From assembly GCA_031555145.1 (NCBI GenBank), contig JAVBUR010000053.1, positions 1-60,406 of the forward strand: 60,406 nt of DNA, given 5' to 3'. The stretch comes from JAJDIA01 sp031555145. GTDB lineage: Bacteria; Bacteroidota; Bacteroidia; Bacteroidales; Tannerellaceae. Both the position numbers and the translations under genes were made by a program. Under the pieces are notes generated by a model, which was not told the origin of the DNA, made no database searches, and saw nothing but the letters and a program-made list of their open reading frames with translations. Position 1 is the stretch's first letter. The number at the start of each line of letters is the position of its first letter. Positions 16,161 through 25,024 of the stretch are shown piece by piece.

Positions 16161-18611
16161 TCAAAAGGTAAATACAAGTTCGTCGCCTGGCTGGAGGGTT
16201 ACCTGTACGGTATTGTTCTCGACCGGAAGGGAAGCGCCCTCGCCATTCTTGCGGATTTGCATATTGGCAGAATGGGAAGGTAGCTTAAGGGTGAAGGTGC
16301 CGGGGATAGTAGCTTTGAGGCTGGCCGTTTTCAGCAGGCCTTCTTCCCAGGCAGCAGATACTTCGCCACCACCACGTACTTTCAGTCCGTTGAAGTTTCC
16401 CGACTTCCAGGCGGAGGGCAACGCCGGCAGAAACTCGATCCGGCCGGCCTGGCATTGGATCAGCATTTCGGCGACACCAGCCGTTCCGCCGAAGTTTCCA
16501 TCGATCTGGAAAGGAGGATGAGCACAGAAGAGGTTGGGGTATGTACCGCCGCCTTTCGCCCGGGTCTCACCCTGCGGCACACAAGGATGCAACAGGTCGC
16601 CCAGCAGTTTATGGGCATGATCGCCATCGTGCAGGCGCGCCCAGAAATTTATCTTCCAGGCCATCGACCAACCGGTACTCTTGTCGCCACGGGTTTCCAG
16701 TGACTTGCGGGCGGCTTCGGCCAGTTCGGGTGTATGTTCGACCGTAATTTCGTTGCCGGGGTACAATCCGTAGAGGTGGGATACGTGACGATGCTTCGGC
16801 TCGGCTTCCGGGTAGTTTTCCAGCCATTCCATAATACGTCCGTCGGGGCCGATAGTAGTCGGCATCAGGCGAGCGCGTTTGGTTTCGAGGGTAGATACAA
16901 AGGCGGTATCCAATCCCAGTATACCGGCAGCCTCAATGGTATTGGTGAAGAGTTCACGTACGATCTGATTGTCCATCGTCGAACCGGCGCAGATACTGAC
17001 GGCTTTGCCGTTCGGCATCCGGTAGGCATTCTCGGGCGAGGTGGTGGGAGCAGTGACCAGGTAACCGTTGCGCGGGTCTTCGACGAGCATGTCAACGAAG
17101 AAAAGGGCGGCTTCCTTCATCACCGGGTAGACACCGGCGAGGTATTTCTTATCTAATGTATATTGATAGTGCGTATAGAGATGTTCACACATCCAGGCGG
17201 CCGAGGTATTAGTGGCTCCCCACGACGGGTGTTCGCCCGGCGCGGTAAACTGCCATACGTTGCCGAGGATATGTGTCACCCAACCGCGGGAATTATAATA
17301 AGATCTTGCCGTACGCTGGCCGCTGGGCACCTGCTGCTTGGTCCATTCCACCAGAGGAAGGTGGAGTTCGGAGAGGTTGGTCACTTCGGCCGGCCAGAGA
17401 TTCATCTGGAGGTTGATATTCAGGTGGTAGTCGCCGTTCCAGGGCGTATGGATCGTGTTACACCACAAGCCTTGGAGGTTGGGAGGCAACAGGCCTATAC
17501 GGGTGGAAGAGATCAGCAGGTAGCGGCCGAACTGGAAGTAGAGGGCTTCGAGCGAAGGATCGTTCCGGTCGGCGTCGTAGGCATGCAGGCGTTCATCCAT
17601 CGGAAGCGCTTCCCGATCGGAAGTACCGAGGTCGAGATTGACACGGCTGAACAAAGCGCGATACGCCTCCATATGTTCCTTCTTCAAGATAGCATAGCTC
17701 TTCTGTTCGGCGGCCGACAAACGGGCAAGCAGTTCATCAGCATACGTTTGGGGGGTGAAATAGTCGGTAGCCAGGCTCACCAGGAGGATGGCTTCGGAGG
17801 CGTCTTTCACAGTCAGTCCGGCATCGGATACCGTCTGCGCCCCTCCTTTCGGCAGCACTACACGCACCCGGGCAACAAACTGTGTCCCTTTCAGTTCGAG
17901 CGTATCCACACCGTCGGGCAGACGGCCTTGCAGGACAAGGTCGTTACCGTCGGCCGAAAGGATAGCATGCTCGGGACGGTTCATACCGATCGTAAAATTG
18001 AGCCTGTTGTCTGTATCGGCTGTCAGCCGGATCACGCCGACATCTTCCCCGAAGGAGGTGAAGCTTTCGCGGGTATAGTGTGTGTCACCTTTTTTGTAGG
18101 ATACCGTAGCGATGGCATCGTTCAGGCTCAGCGCACGACGGTAGCCGGTAAGGGCATCAGCAGGATTGGGGTAGGTATAATCCAGGGTGAGGTTACCCAA
18201 TAACTGGTAGCTGCCATAGGGGACATTGGCTCCGTCGCCCTGACCGCTTCCTTCACCTTTGCAGATGAAGGTTTCATACATCAATGCCTGGGCTTCGTCG
18301 TTCCGTCCTTCAAACAGCAGTTGGCGGATGTGAGCGAGGGAGGCATACGCCTGGGGATTGTCGGTGTTCTGTGGGCTGCCCGACCACATGGAGATTTCGT
18401 TCAGTACCACCATTTCCTTATCTACGCCGCCATCAGGCATCATACCGATTCGGCCGTTGCCGAGCGGAAAGGTCTCTTCCCACATCCGGGCGGGCTGGTT
18501 AAAGTGGTACGAGAGGTTTTTCTCTGACTGCCGTGCTGTGCATCCGGCGCACAAAAGCAGGAGGCCGGAGAAAAGCAACAGGTATTTCATAAAGCGTTTT
18601 TTCAGTAACAT
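16161..18611 (-). CDS. GH95 alpha-L-fucosidase-type lipoprotein
   Basis: The 816-residue protein has a lipoprotein signal (LLLLCAGC) and the GH95 layout: N-terminal beta domain (RMWEETFPLGNGRIG, LNEISMWSG), (alpha/alpha)6 barrel, C-terminal beta domain. The catalytic set of the Bifidobacterium AfcA enzyme (Asn421, Asn423, Glu566, Asp766) is matched by Asn398 and Asn400 in LNINLQMN, Glu527 in TSPEN and Asp704 in IDGNFGG (numbered from 18611). The family removes alpha-1,2-fucose; some members prefer alpha-L-galactose. A second ATG (18590) starts the signal peptide more neatly. It is the last gene of a three-gene minus-strand operon, 26 bp after the TonB-dependent receptor. Confidence 0.9.
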   Translation of the reverse strand: MLLKKRFMKYLLLFSGLLLLCAGCTARQSEKNLSYHFNQPARMWEETFPLGNGRIGMMPDGGVDKEMVVLNEISMWSGSPQNTDNPQAYASLAHIRQLLFEGRNDEAQALMYETFICKGEGSGQGDGANVPYGSYQLLGNLTLDYTYPNPADALTGYRRALSLNDAIATVSYKKGDTHYTRESFTSFGEDVGVIRLTADTDNRLNFTIGMNRPEHAILSADGNDLVLQGRLPDGVDTLELKGTQFVARVRVVLPKGGAQTVSDAGLTVKDASEAILLVSLATDYFTPQTYADELLARLSAAEQKSYAILKKEHMEAYRALFSRVNLDLGTSDREALPMDERLHAYDADRNDPSLEALYFQFGRYLLISSTRIGLLPPNLQGLWCNTIHTPWNGDYHLNINLQMNLWPAEVTNLSELHLPLVEWTKQQVPSGQRTARSYYNSRGWVTHILGNVWQFTAPGEHPSWGATNTSAAWMCEHLYTHYQYTLDKKYLAGVYPVMKEAALFFVDMLVEDPRNGYLVTAPTTSPENAYRMPNGKAVSICAGSTMDNQIVRELFTNTIEAAGILGLDTAFVSTLETKRARLMPTTIGPDGRIMEWLENYPEAEPKHRHVSHLYGLYPGNEITVEHTPELAEAARKSLETRGDKSTGWSMAWKINFWARLHDGDHAHKLLGDLLHPCVPQGETRAKGGGTYPNLFCAHPPFQIDGNFGGTAGVAEMLIQCQAGRIEFLPALPSAWKSGNFNGLKVRGGGEVSAAWEEGLLKTASLKATIPGTFTLKLPSHSANMQIRKNGEGASLPVENNTVQVTLQPGDELVFTF

Positions 18612-18637
18612 AATTGTATGTGTTTAGATGTTTGGAC

Positions 18638-21061
18638 TTACCGGTTTATACCCTCAAACAGGTCTTGTGTACTTTCTTCTTTCTTCTGCGATTTGAAATT
18701 ATTGAACGTATAAGACAGCGTCAATGTCACTACAGGCGCTTGCGGATTAATTCGGGTGAACGACTCGACATTCAGGTTTGAAAGCGTATTGGTGTACTTG
18801 GCGGTACCCAGTAGATCATGTACCAGCAGGCTTGCAGTAAGTTTCCTGTTAAGCAATTGCTGACGCACAGTCAGGTTCATGTAAAAATAATCATCCACAC
18901 GGCCTTGCGTACTTACCGAAGGTCCCACATAACGTGCTTCCAGGCGTATGCGCATGTTCTTGGCAGGATCAAAATTGTTATTGACAGCTAATTGCCAGTT
19001 CCAACTTTTTTCGTCCTTGCCATTGACTTTATATTCGTTCTTGATCAGGTAATGATAAAAACTCCCGTTGGCATCGAGGTTCCACCATTTACGTAGTTGC
19101 AGCGTTGTAGCCAGTTCTGCCCCCAAGGCATAGTCGTTGCCGACATTAGCCATGGAGTCGAGCGTTATGCCGGTGTCATAGGGTATCCGCACCCGTTCGA
19201 TCTTGTCCTGACGGGCACGGAAGAACAGACCTCCCCTATAGATATTGCTCCCTATACTTTTATCATATCCCCACTCCACCGAATTGGTATACTCAGGGAG
19301 AATAAAAGGGTTACCCCGCTGCGCCGTGTAATAATCCACATACACCACGTACGGCTCCATATAGAACAGTTGAGGCTGAGTAATACGGCGCGAATAGGCA
19401 AGGGTGGTACGCCCTCCACTCAACGGTAGCGCCAGATGAACCGACGGGAACAGTCCGAACGTGTGCCAGGTGTGCTGTGCCCACTCTTCGTTGTTCCCCA
19501 GATGGCGGTACGTATATTCACCCCGCAAGCCGAGTTGATAGCTCAACTGCGACCAGGTGTTGCTCAGCATGGCATAAACCGCATGTACATCGCGGCGAAA
19601 AAGGTACTTGTTGTACAAATCGTCGCGTCGCACAAAATCGCCTGCCTCCCGGTCATACATATCGATTTTGTAATCACCGTCCTCGGTATACGAAAAATAT
19701 TGGTATCCGGCCTCCAATTTATCTTCAGGTTCATGTAGCGGCAGTATATAGTCGATGTTAGCCTGTGCGGTGAACCGGTATTCATACTCCCACGCCTTGT
19801 GTCCCTGCTCACGTTTGCCTGACATATTATAGAGGTTGGTTTCGAAATATTCCATGGCATTGCCTTCGTAAAGCGCATAGACTGCTCCCGTGAGTTTGTG
19901 GCCTGGTTTCGCGAAACGGTGATCGAAACCGGCATCGCCACGTACGTGCCATTCGTACAGATTCACATAATCGTCTCCGTTATAGGATGCAGTCGTTATA
20001 GCCTCTCCCGGCACCTGGTATGTATCCTCATAATGCAATGCCCCACCTCGCCACCTGTCGCGATAACCTCCTTCCAAAGCGGCAGTCCAGGTCGTGTTTC
20101 CGTTATACCAGTCCAATCCCGAACGGAGGAAATACATATCGGTATGCCGCTCACGGTTTCCAATCGAATGATCGGTGGTGATTAATTCGGGTGTAGTGAC
20201 GGTTTTCAGTTGGTCGAAGTCGCTGTTGAGGTATCTGCGTGAGGCTTCACCCGATAGCTGCCACTGTATATCCTTTTGTCGCAAGGCAATCAGGAAATCG
20301 ACATTCCGCGACAACGCTGTGCTCCCCATCAGATTCACCATGCCGCTCCATCCTTCGATGTGTTGCTTTTTCGTGTTGATATTGATGATGCCGACTGCAC
20401 CATCCGCATCGTTACGCGCCGACGGTGTAGTGATGATCTCTACATTTTCTATTTGCCCGGCAGGTATTTGCTCCAAAGCAATTGTCCCTCCGAGCGAGCT
20501 TGGTTTTCCATCGATATATACCTTAAAACCGGTACTCCCCCGAAAAGTCACTTCGCCCTCGGCATCTATACCGATGGAAGGTGTTTGCGCCAAAATATCC
20601 ACAGCCGTACCACCTACCGCCGAGATAAACCCGGAAGTTTCGATTACACGTTTGTCCAATTTGTAAACAACCTGGCGTTTTCGCCCTACCACCGCCACTT
20701 CCGCCAGTTCCAGTTGTGAGGGTTTCAACTGGATATCACCCAAAGCAATCTTTCGCAAGGATTGGGCGAGCGGAGACAACGACAGCTCTTTTTTCTCATA
20801 ACCAAGCGAACCGATGACCAAATAATAGTTACCCGGTTTATCCTGCTCTACTGTAAAACTACCGCCTGCGACCGTGGTCGCATAACTTGCCAAGACACTG
20901 TCGCCGGCATTGTATAGCAATACATTCGCATATTCAACAGCTTCACCGGTTTTGGCATCAAATACTTTTCCACTGATTGTCCACTTGCCATGCTGGCTTT
21001 GCGCTTGGGCGCCAATACATAGTAAACTACATAAAATTCCAATTAAAAAAATTCGCATCAT
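18638..21061 (-). CDS. TonB-dependent receptor with OMP_b-brl_3-type barrel
   Basis: About 807 residues. A signal peptide (MMRIFLIGILCSLLCIGAQA) is followed by a carboxypeptidase-regulatory-like domain (WTISGKVFDAKTGEAVEYAN), a plug domain (LAEVAVVGRKRQVVYKLDKR; NVEIITTPSARNDADGAVG) and a long barrel ending TLTLSYTFNNF. This architecture is the non-SusC TonB receptor group common in Bacteroidota, and no SusD partner lies beside it. The substrate is unknown. The open frame runs 15 codons further upstream into the ABC gene stop; the double ATG at 21061/21058 directly before the signal peptide is preferred. Gaps of 23 bp (upstream ABC gene) and 26 bp (GH95) indicate one operon. Confidence 0.85.
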   Translation of the reverse strand: MMRIFLIGILCSLLCIGAQAQSQHGKWTISGKVFDAKTGEAVEYANVLLYNAGDSVLASYATTVAGGSFTVEQDKPGNYYLVIGSLGYEKKELSLSPLAQSLRKIALGDIQLKPSQLELAEVAVVGRKRQVVYKLDKRVIETSGFISAVGGTAVDILAQTPSIGIDAEGEVTFRGSTGFKVYIDGKPSSLGGTIALEQIPAGQIENVEIITTPSARNDADGAVGIININTKKQHIEGWSGMVNLMGSTALSRNVDFLIALRQKDIQWQLSGEASRRYLNSDFDQLKTVTTPELITTDHSIGNRERHTDMYFLRSGLDWYNGNTTWTAALEGGYRDRWRGGALHYEDTYQVPGEAITTASYNGDDYVNLYEWHVRGDAGFDHRFAKPGHKLTGAVYALYEGNAMEYFETNLYNMSGKREQGHKAWEYEYRFTAQANIDYILPLHEPEDKLEAGYQYFSYTEDGDYKIDMYDREAGDFVRRDDLYNKYLFRRDVHAVYAMLSNTWSQLSYQLGLRGEYTYRHLGNNEEWAQHTWHTFGLFPSVHLALPLSGGRTTLAYSRRITQPQLFYMEPYVVYVDYYTAQRGNPFILPEYTNSVEWGYDKSIGSNIYRGGLFFRARQDKIERVRIPYDTGITLDSMANVGNDYALGAELATTLQLRKWWNLDANGSFYHYLIKNEYKVNGKDEKSWNWQLAVNNNFDPAKNMRIRLEARYVGPSVSTQGRVDDYFYMNLTVRQQLLNRKLTASLLVHDLLGTAKYTNTLSNLNVESFTRINPQAPVVTLTLSYTFNNFKSQKKEESTQDLFEGINR

Positions 21062-21084
21062 GTATAAGTATAGTTTGTTAAGAT

Positions 21085-22932
21085 TTAGAAACTCTGCATA
21101 TCGCACAGCCGCTTGTAGTAGCCGTCGAGTGCGAGGAGTTCGTCGTGGCGTCCGCGTTCGACGATCTGGCCTTCGTGCATCACACAGATGATATCGGCAT
21201 TCTTGATGGTCGAAAGGCGGTGAGCGATCACAATCGTGGTACGGTTGCGCATCAGGTTTTCGAGGGCGTCCTGCACCAGGCGTTCGGATTCGGTATCAAG
21301 GGCCGAAGTGGCTTCGTCGAGGATCAGGATCGGTGGGTTCTTCAGGATAGCACGGGCGATACTGATGCGTTGGCGCTGTCCGCCGGAGAGCTTGCCGCCC
21401 CGGTCGCCGATATTCGTATGATAGCCATCTTCGGTAGCCAGGATAAACTCGTGGGCATTGGCGATACGTGCCGCCTCTTCCACCTGCTGCGGAGTGGCAT
21501 TATCCACACCGAAAGCGATGTTATTGAAGAAGGTATCGTTGAACAGGATGGCTTCCTGATTGACATTGCCCATCAAGCTGCGGAGATTGTGCAAGGTGGC
21601 ATTGCGCACATCGGTTCCATCAACAGTGATACTGCCTTTCTCTACGTCGTAAAAACGGGGCAACAGGTCTACCATCGTACTCTTGCCCGAGCCCGACTGG
21701 CCGACGAGGGCGACAGTCTTGCCTTTGGGAATCTCCAGATTTATGCCTTTCAACACCCATTCGTTCTGGTATTTAAACCATACATCGTTGTAGGCGATCT
21801 TCTCGGTAAGGGCGATCGGCTGCGGATGTTCGGGATTGGTGATATTCGTTTCGGCAGTGAGGATCTTATCGACGCGTTCCATCGAGGCAAGCCCTTTCTG
21901 GATGGCGTAGGTAGCCTTACTCAGGTCTTTCGCCGGATTGATAATGCTGTAGAAGATCACAAGGTAGTAGATAAAGGTCGAAGCATCGATCGAACTGTTG
22001 TTGCCCAGGATGAGCGTGCCACCATACCAAAGTACGATGGCGATGGTGGCCGTTCCGAGGAACTCACTCATCGGATGCGCCATCTGCTGTCGGCGATAGA
22101 TGCGGTTGGTGATGCGGCGGAACTCTTCATTCGAACGTTCGAAGCGATCTTGTATCTTATTCTCTGCGTTGAAGGCTTTGATGATGCGCAGGCCACTCAG
22201 CGTCTCTTCGATCTGACTCATCAGGAGACCCCATTGTTGCTGTCCGGCAAGGGACTTGCGTTTCAGCTTCTTGCCCACCTGTCCCATCAGGTAACCGGCC
22301 AACGGTAGGAGGATAAGGACAAAGATGGTCAACTGCCAACTGATCACAATCATACCTACCAGGTAGATCAGGATCAGGATCGGGTTCTTGAAGAGCATAT
22401 CGAGCGACGACATGATTGACGTCTCAATCTCATTCACATCACCTGATACACGGGCGATGATATCTCCCTTGCGTTCTTCAGAGAAGAAGCCGAGAGGAAG
22501 TTGGGTGATCTTGCGGTTGATCATATTGCGGATATCGCGCACTACCCCCGTGCGGATCGGAATCATGGTGAAGAAAGCGAGATACATCGTCGCCACTTTC
22601 AGGAAAGTCATCACCACCAGGAACAGGCCCAATATAATCAGGGTGAACGATCCGCCCTGTGTCTCAATCAGGTTACCAACATACCAAAAGAAGTTGTTCT
22701 TCAGCACCTCCGGTGTTCCTTTCCAGGCTTCCCACGAGAGGGGATTGAAGACCGTGTCCATGTACGTGTAGACCGTTTCATCGAGTTTGAACAGCAAGTT
22801 CAGAATCGGTATGATCAATGCAAAGGAGAATAGGTTGAGAATAGCAGAGAGGATGTTGAACACAATGTTCAGCCCCAGATAGTTCTTATAAGGAGGCACA
22901 AAGCGCCTGAGTATGCGGATGAATTCTTTCAT
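21085..22932 (-). CDS. MsbA-type ABC exporter (fused permease-ATPase)
   Basis: A 615-residue half-transporter: six membrane helices in residues 1-340, then an ATPase domain with Walker A GQSGSGKST (Lys417), signature LSGGQ, Walker B ILILDEATSALD and the switch His in IVIAHRLSTI. Homodimers of this type export lipids (MsbA, lipid A core), peptides or drugs; sequence alone does not separate them. In Bacteroidota such a stand-alone gene is often the lipid A flippase. It is the first gene of the operon that continues with a TonB receptor and a GH95 enzyme. Confidence 0.85.
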   Translation of the reverse strand: MKEFIRILRRFVPPYKNYLGLNIVFNILSAILNLFSFALIIPILNLLFKLDETVYTYMDTVFNPLSWEAWKGTPEVLKNNFFWYVGNLIETQGGSFTLIILGLFLVVMTFLKVATMYLAFFTMIPIRTGVVRDIRNMINRKITQLPLGFFSEERKGDIIARVSGDVNEIETSIMSSLDMLFKNPILILIYLVGMIVISWQLTIFVLILLPLAGYLMGQVGKKLKRKSLAGQQQWGLLMSQIEETLSGLRIIKAFNAENKIQDRFERSNEEFRRITNRIYRRQQMAHPMSEFLGTATIAIVLWYGGTLILGNNSSIDASTFIYYLVIFYSIINPAKDLSKATYAIQKGLASMERVDKILTAETNITNPEHPQPIALTEKIAYNDVWFKYQNEWVLKGINLEIPKGKTVALVGQSGSGKSTMVDLLPRFYDVEKGSITVDGTDVRNATLHNLRSLMGNVNQEAILFNDTFFNNIAFGVDNATPQQVEEAARIANAHEFILATEDGYHTNIGDRGGKLSGGQRQRISIARAILKNPPILILDEATSALDTESERLVQDALENLMRNRTTIVIAHRLSTIKNADIICVMHEGQIVERGRHDELLALDGYYKRLCDMQSF

Positions 22933-23134
22933 GATCTATCTCTAAAAACAAATTACTTTTGAGGCCGCAAGGTACGGATTATCCACCGAATAGGCGCAAG
23001 ATATCGGCAATTTATCCCCAAGCACACATCGCAAACAGTCCGCTTCTCCGCATCAGCGGATAGATTCAGACCCGGACAGGTATGAAACAATATTCTTTTC
23101 ATGCCAAATTAAAACAACTCTCTAAATAATTCCC

Positions 23135-23142
23135 TATTTTTG
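23135..23142 (+). promoter_or_regulatory. -7 element for ricT-gldH
   Basis: TATTTTTG matches TAnnTTTG and is 60 bp before the ricT ATG, leaving a leader of about 55 nt that contains an inverted repeat. Confidence 0.5.
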
Positions 23143-23161
23143 CACCTTAGACATAAACCGG

Positions 23162-23188
23162 ATGAAACAGAATAGCTTCCGGTTTCAT
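23162..23188 (+). repeat. Inverted repeat in the ricT leader
   Basis: ATGAAAC (23162-23168) and GTTTCAT (23182-23188) are perfect inverted copies with a 13-nt loop. The hairpin would end 14 nt before the ricT start codon, close to the ribosome site. The half-sites have the same sequence as those of the tandem arrays at 33.0 and 60.3 kb. Confidence 0.5.
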
Positions 23189-23202
23189 ATATACAGTACA
23201 AC

Positions 23203-24561
23203 ATGGATTTCAAATCAGATAAAGGCAGTTGTTGCATGGGCTCGAAAGGCTGCAGCAAACGGCAAAATAATAAACTGAATACATACGACTGGCTGTGCGA
23301 CGTGCCCGATGCCGAAAACGCCACCGAATATGTAGAGGTACAGTTCAAAAACACACGGAAGGGATACTATCTCAACAATTCCAAAATTCCCCTGGAGAAA
23401 GGGGATGTGGTTGCTGTGGAAGCCAGTCCGGGACATGATATCGGGACGGTGACGCTCACCGGCAAACTGGTATTGCTTCAGATGAAGAAGACCAATGCAC
23501 GCACCGAAGGCGTTGAACCGAAGAAGATCTACCGGAAAGCCCGCCAGGCCGACCTCGACAAATACGAAGAAGCCAAAGGCAAAGAACACGCCACCATGAT
23601 CAAATCACGCCAGATCGCAACCGACCTCGGCCTGAATATGAAGATCGGCGACGTCGAATACCAGGGCGACGGCAACAAAGCCATCTTCTATTACATCGCC
23701 GACGACCGTGTGGACTTCCGCCAACTGATCAAAGTGTTGGCCGAAGCTTTCCGCGTACGTATCGAAATGAAACAGATCGGTGCCCGGCAGGAAGCCGGAC
23801 GTATCGGCGGGATCGGTCCCTGCGGACGCGAACTCTGCTGCTCAAGTTTTGTCTCCAGTTTCGTATCGGTAGCAACCGGCGCCGCCCGTTACCAGGATAT
23901 CTCCATGAACCCGCAGAAGTTAGCCGGACAGTGTGCCAAGCTGAAATGCTGTATCAATTACGAAGTGGATACGTATGTGGAAGCCCAGAAACGCCTGCCT
24001 TCGCGCGAGATGGTGCTCGAAACAAAGGACAACAACTACTATCACTTCAAGACGGATGTATTCAAACGCGAAATCACTTACTCGACCGATAAGAATTTTG
24101 CCGCCAATCTGGTAACAATACCGGCCGACCGTGCGTTTGAGGTCATCGGCATGAATAAGAAAGGCAGTAAGCCCATCGCACTCGAAGCCGACACCAAGCC
24201 ACAGCCACCGAAACGAGACGCCCAAGATATCCTCGGACAAGACAGCCTTACCCGTTTCGATAGTACTAAGAAGAAGAAAAAGAAACGTCCGGGCGAAAAC
24301 CCACGCCGCGAAGAAGGCAACGGAAACACGCCTTCGGAAAAAGGACGCGAGAACGGGAATAGAAACGGAGGCGAAAACCGGAATCATCCATCCAACCAAC
24401 GCCGGAACGACAATCGGAACGAAAGTCGAAACGAGAATCGGAACGAGAACCGGAACAAGCCGAAGAAACCGAACAACAATCATGACAGAGGATCGCAAGA
24501 CAACCGCTCCGGACAGCCTCAGCAACCGGCTCCACCTGCTCCGCCACATACGGACAATTAA
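23203..24561 (+). CDS. ricT: PSP1-domain protein RicT (YaaT)
   Basis: The 452-residue protein carries the PSP1 domain (about 60-290) with the RicT cysteine pattern: Cys207, Cys212, Cys213 in GPCGRELCC and Cys244, Cys249, Cys250 in CAKLKCC. In Bacillus, RicT acts with RicA and RicF in an iron-sulfur complex that directs RNase Y; whether that holds in Bacteroidota is not known. An extra Cys-rich N-terminus (GSCCMGSKGC) is visible. The C-terminal 120 residues are low-complexity, basic and Asn/Arg/Glu-rich, partly encoded by 12-bp tandem repeats; such a tail could bind RNA. Its last 80 bp overlap gldH in another frame. Confidence 0.85.
   Translation: MDFKSDKGSCCMGSKGCSKRQNNKLNTYDWLCDVPDAENATEYVEVQFKNTRKGYYLNNSKIPLEKGDVVAVEASPGHDIGTVTLTGKLVLLQMKKTNARTEGVEPKKIYRKARQADLDKYEEAKGKEHATMIKSRQIATDLGLNMKIGDVEYQGDGNKAIFYYIADDRVDFRQLIKVLAEAFRVRIEMKQIGARQEAGRIGGIGPCGRELCCSSFVSSFVSVATGAARYQDISMNPQKLAGQCAKLKCCINYEVDTYVEAQKRLPSREMVLETKDNNYYHFKTDVFKREITYSTDKNFAANLVTIPADRAFEVIGMNKKGSKPIALEADTKPQPPKRDAQDILGQDSLTRFDSTKKKKKKRPGENPRREEGNGNTPSEKGRENGNRNGGENRNHPSNQRRNDNRNESRNENRNENRNKPKKPNNNHDRGSQDNRSGQPQQPAPPAPPHTDN
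24403..24462 (+). repeat. Five 12-bp tandem repeats in the ricT tail
   Basis: Five units of the form CGGAACGAGAAT (24403, 24415, 24427, 24439, 24451) encode NRNE-type tetrapeptides. Units differ by one to four bases. Being a multiple of three, copy changes would keep the frame. The array stops 20 bp before the gldH start. Confidence 0.8.
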
Positions 24562-25012
24562 GCACTGCCTGCTGCTTGTGGGTATCGGTCTGATTGCCTT
24601 CGCCTGCGACCAACCGTTGTTTGAGCGGTATCAGGTGATCGAAGATGGCATGTGGCAAAAAGACACGGCCTATTATTTCACGTTTGATATAAAGGATACC
24701 TCTATCGCCTACGACCTCACCCTGGAGATACGGAACAACAACCTGTATCCCTATCAGAACCTGTGGCTGCTCGGAGAAACCATCCTCCCCGACAGTACTG
24801 TCAGGCGAGACACGGCGGAATACCGCTTGGCCGACGACTTCGGGAAGTGGGAAGGGAAAGGGATTTCCATCTTCCAGTTAAGCGTAGAGTTACAGAAGCG
24901 CTTTTTCTTTCCGCAAGCCGGACAATACACCGTCAGTATCCGGCAAGGGATGCGGCAGGATGCCTTACCCGGCATACAGGGTATAGGTCTTCAGGTAAAG
25001 GAAACATGGTGA
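24482..25012 (+). CDS. gldH: GldH-type gliding motility lipoprotein
   Basis: A 176-residue lipoprotein: basic n-region, hydrophobic core and lipobox IAFAC, then one beta-rich domain (FERYQVIEDGMWQKDTAYYF and LPDSTVRRDTAEYRLADDFG read as GldH). GldH is needed for gliding in Flavobacterium and is kept in many non-gliding Bacteroidota, where its task is unclear. The only ATG ahead of the signal lies inside ricT, giving an 80-bp overlap in a different frame and an unusually long n-region of about 24 residues; a non-ATG start further down is possible. Position after ricT fits the usual order in the phylum. Confidence 0.8.
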   Translation: MTEDRKTTAPDSLSNRLHLLRHIRTIKHCLLLVGIGLIAFACDQPLFERYQVIEDGMWQKDTAYYFTFDIKDTSIAYDLTLEIRNNNLYPYQNLWLLGETILPDSTVRRDTAEYRLADDFGKWEGKGISIFQLSVELQKRFFFPQAGQYTVSIRQGMRQDALPGIQGIGLQVKETW

Positions 25013-25024
25013 TAGGTTTGTAAC

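Noticed and set aside
17163..18203. 346-codon open frame opposite the GH95 gene
   Set aside because: The GH95 frame has clear catalytic motifs; this one has none and no start signal.
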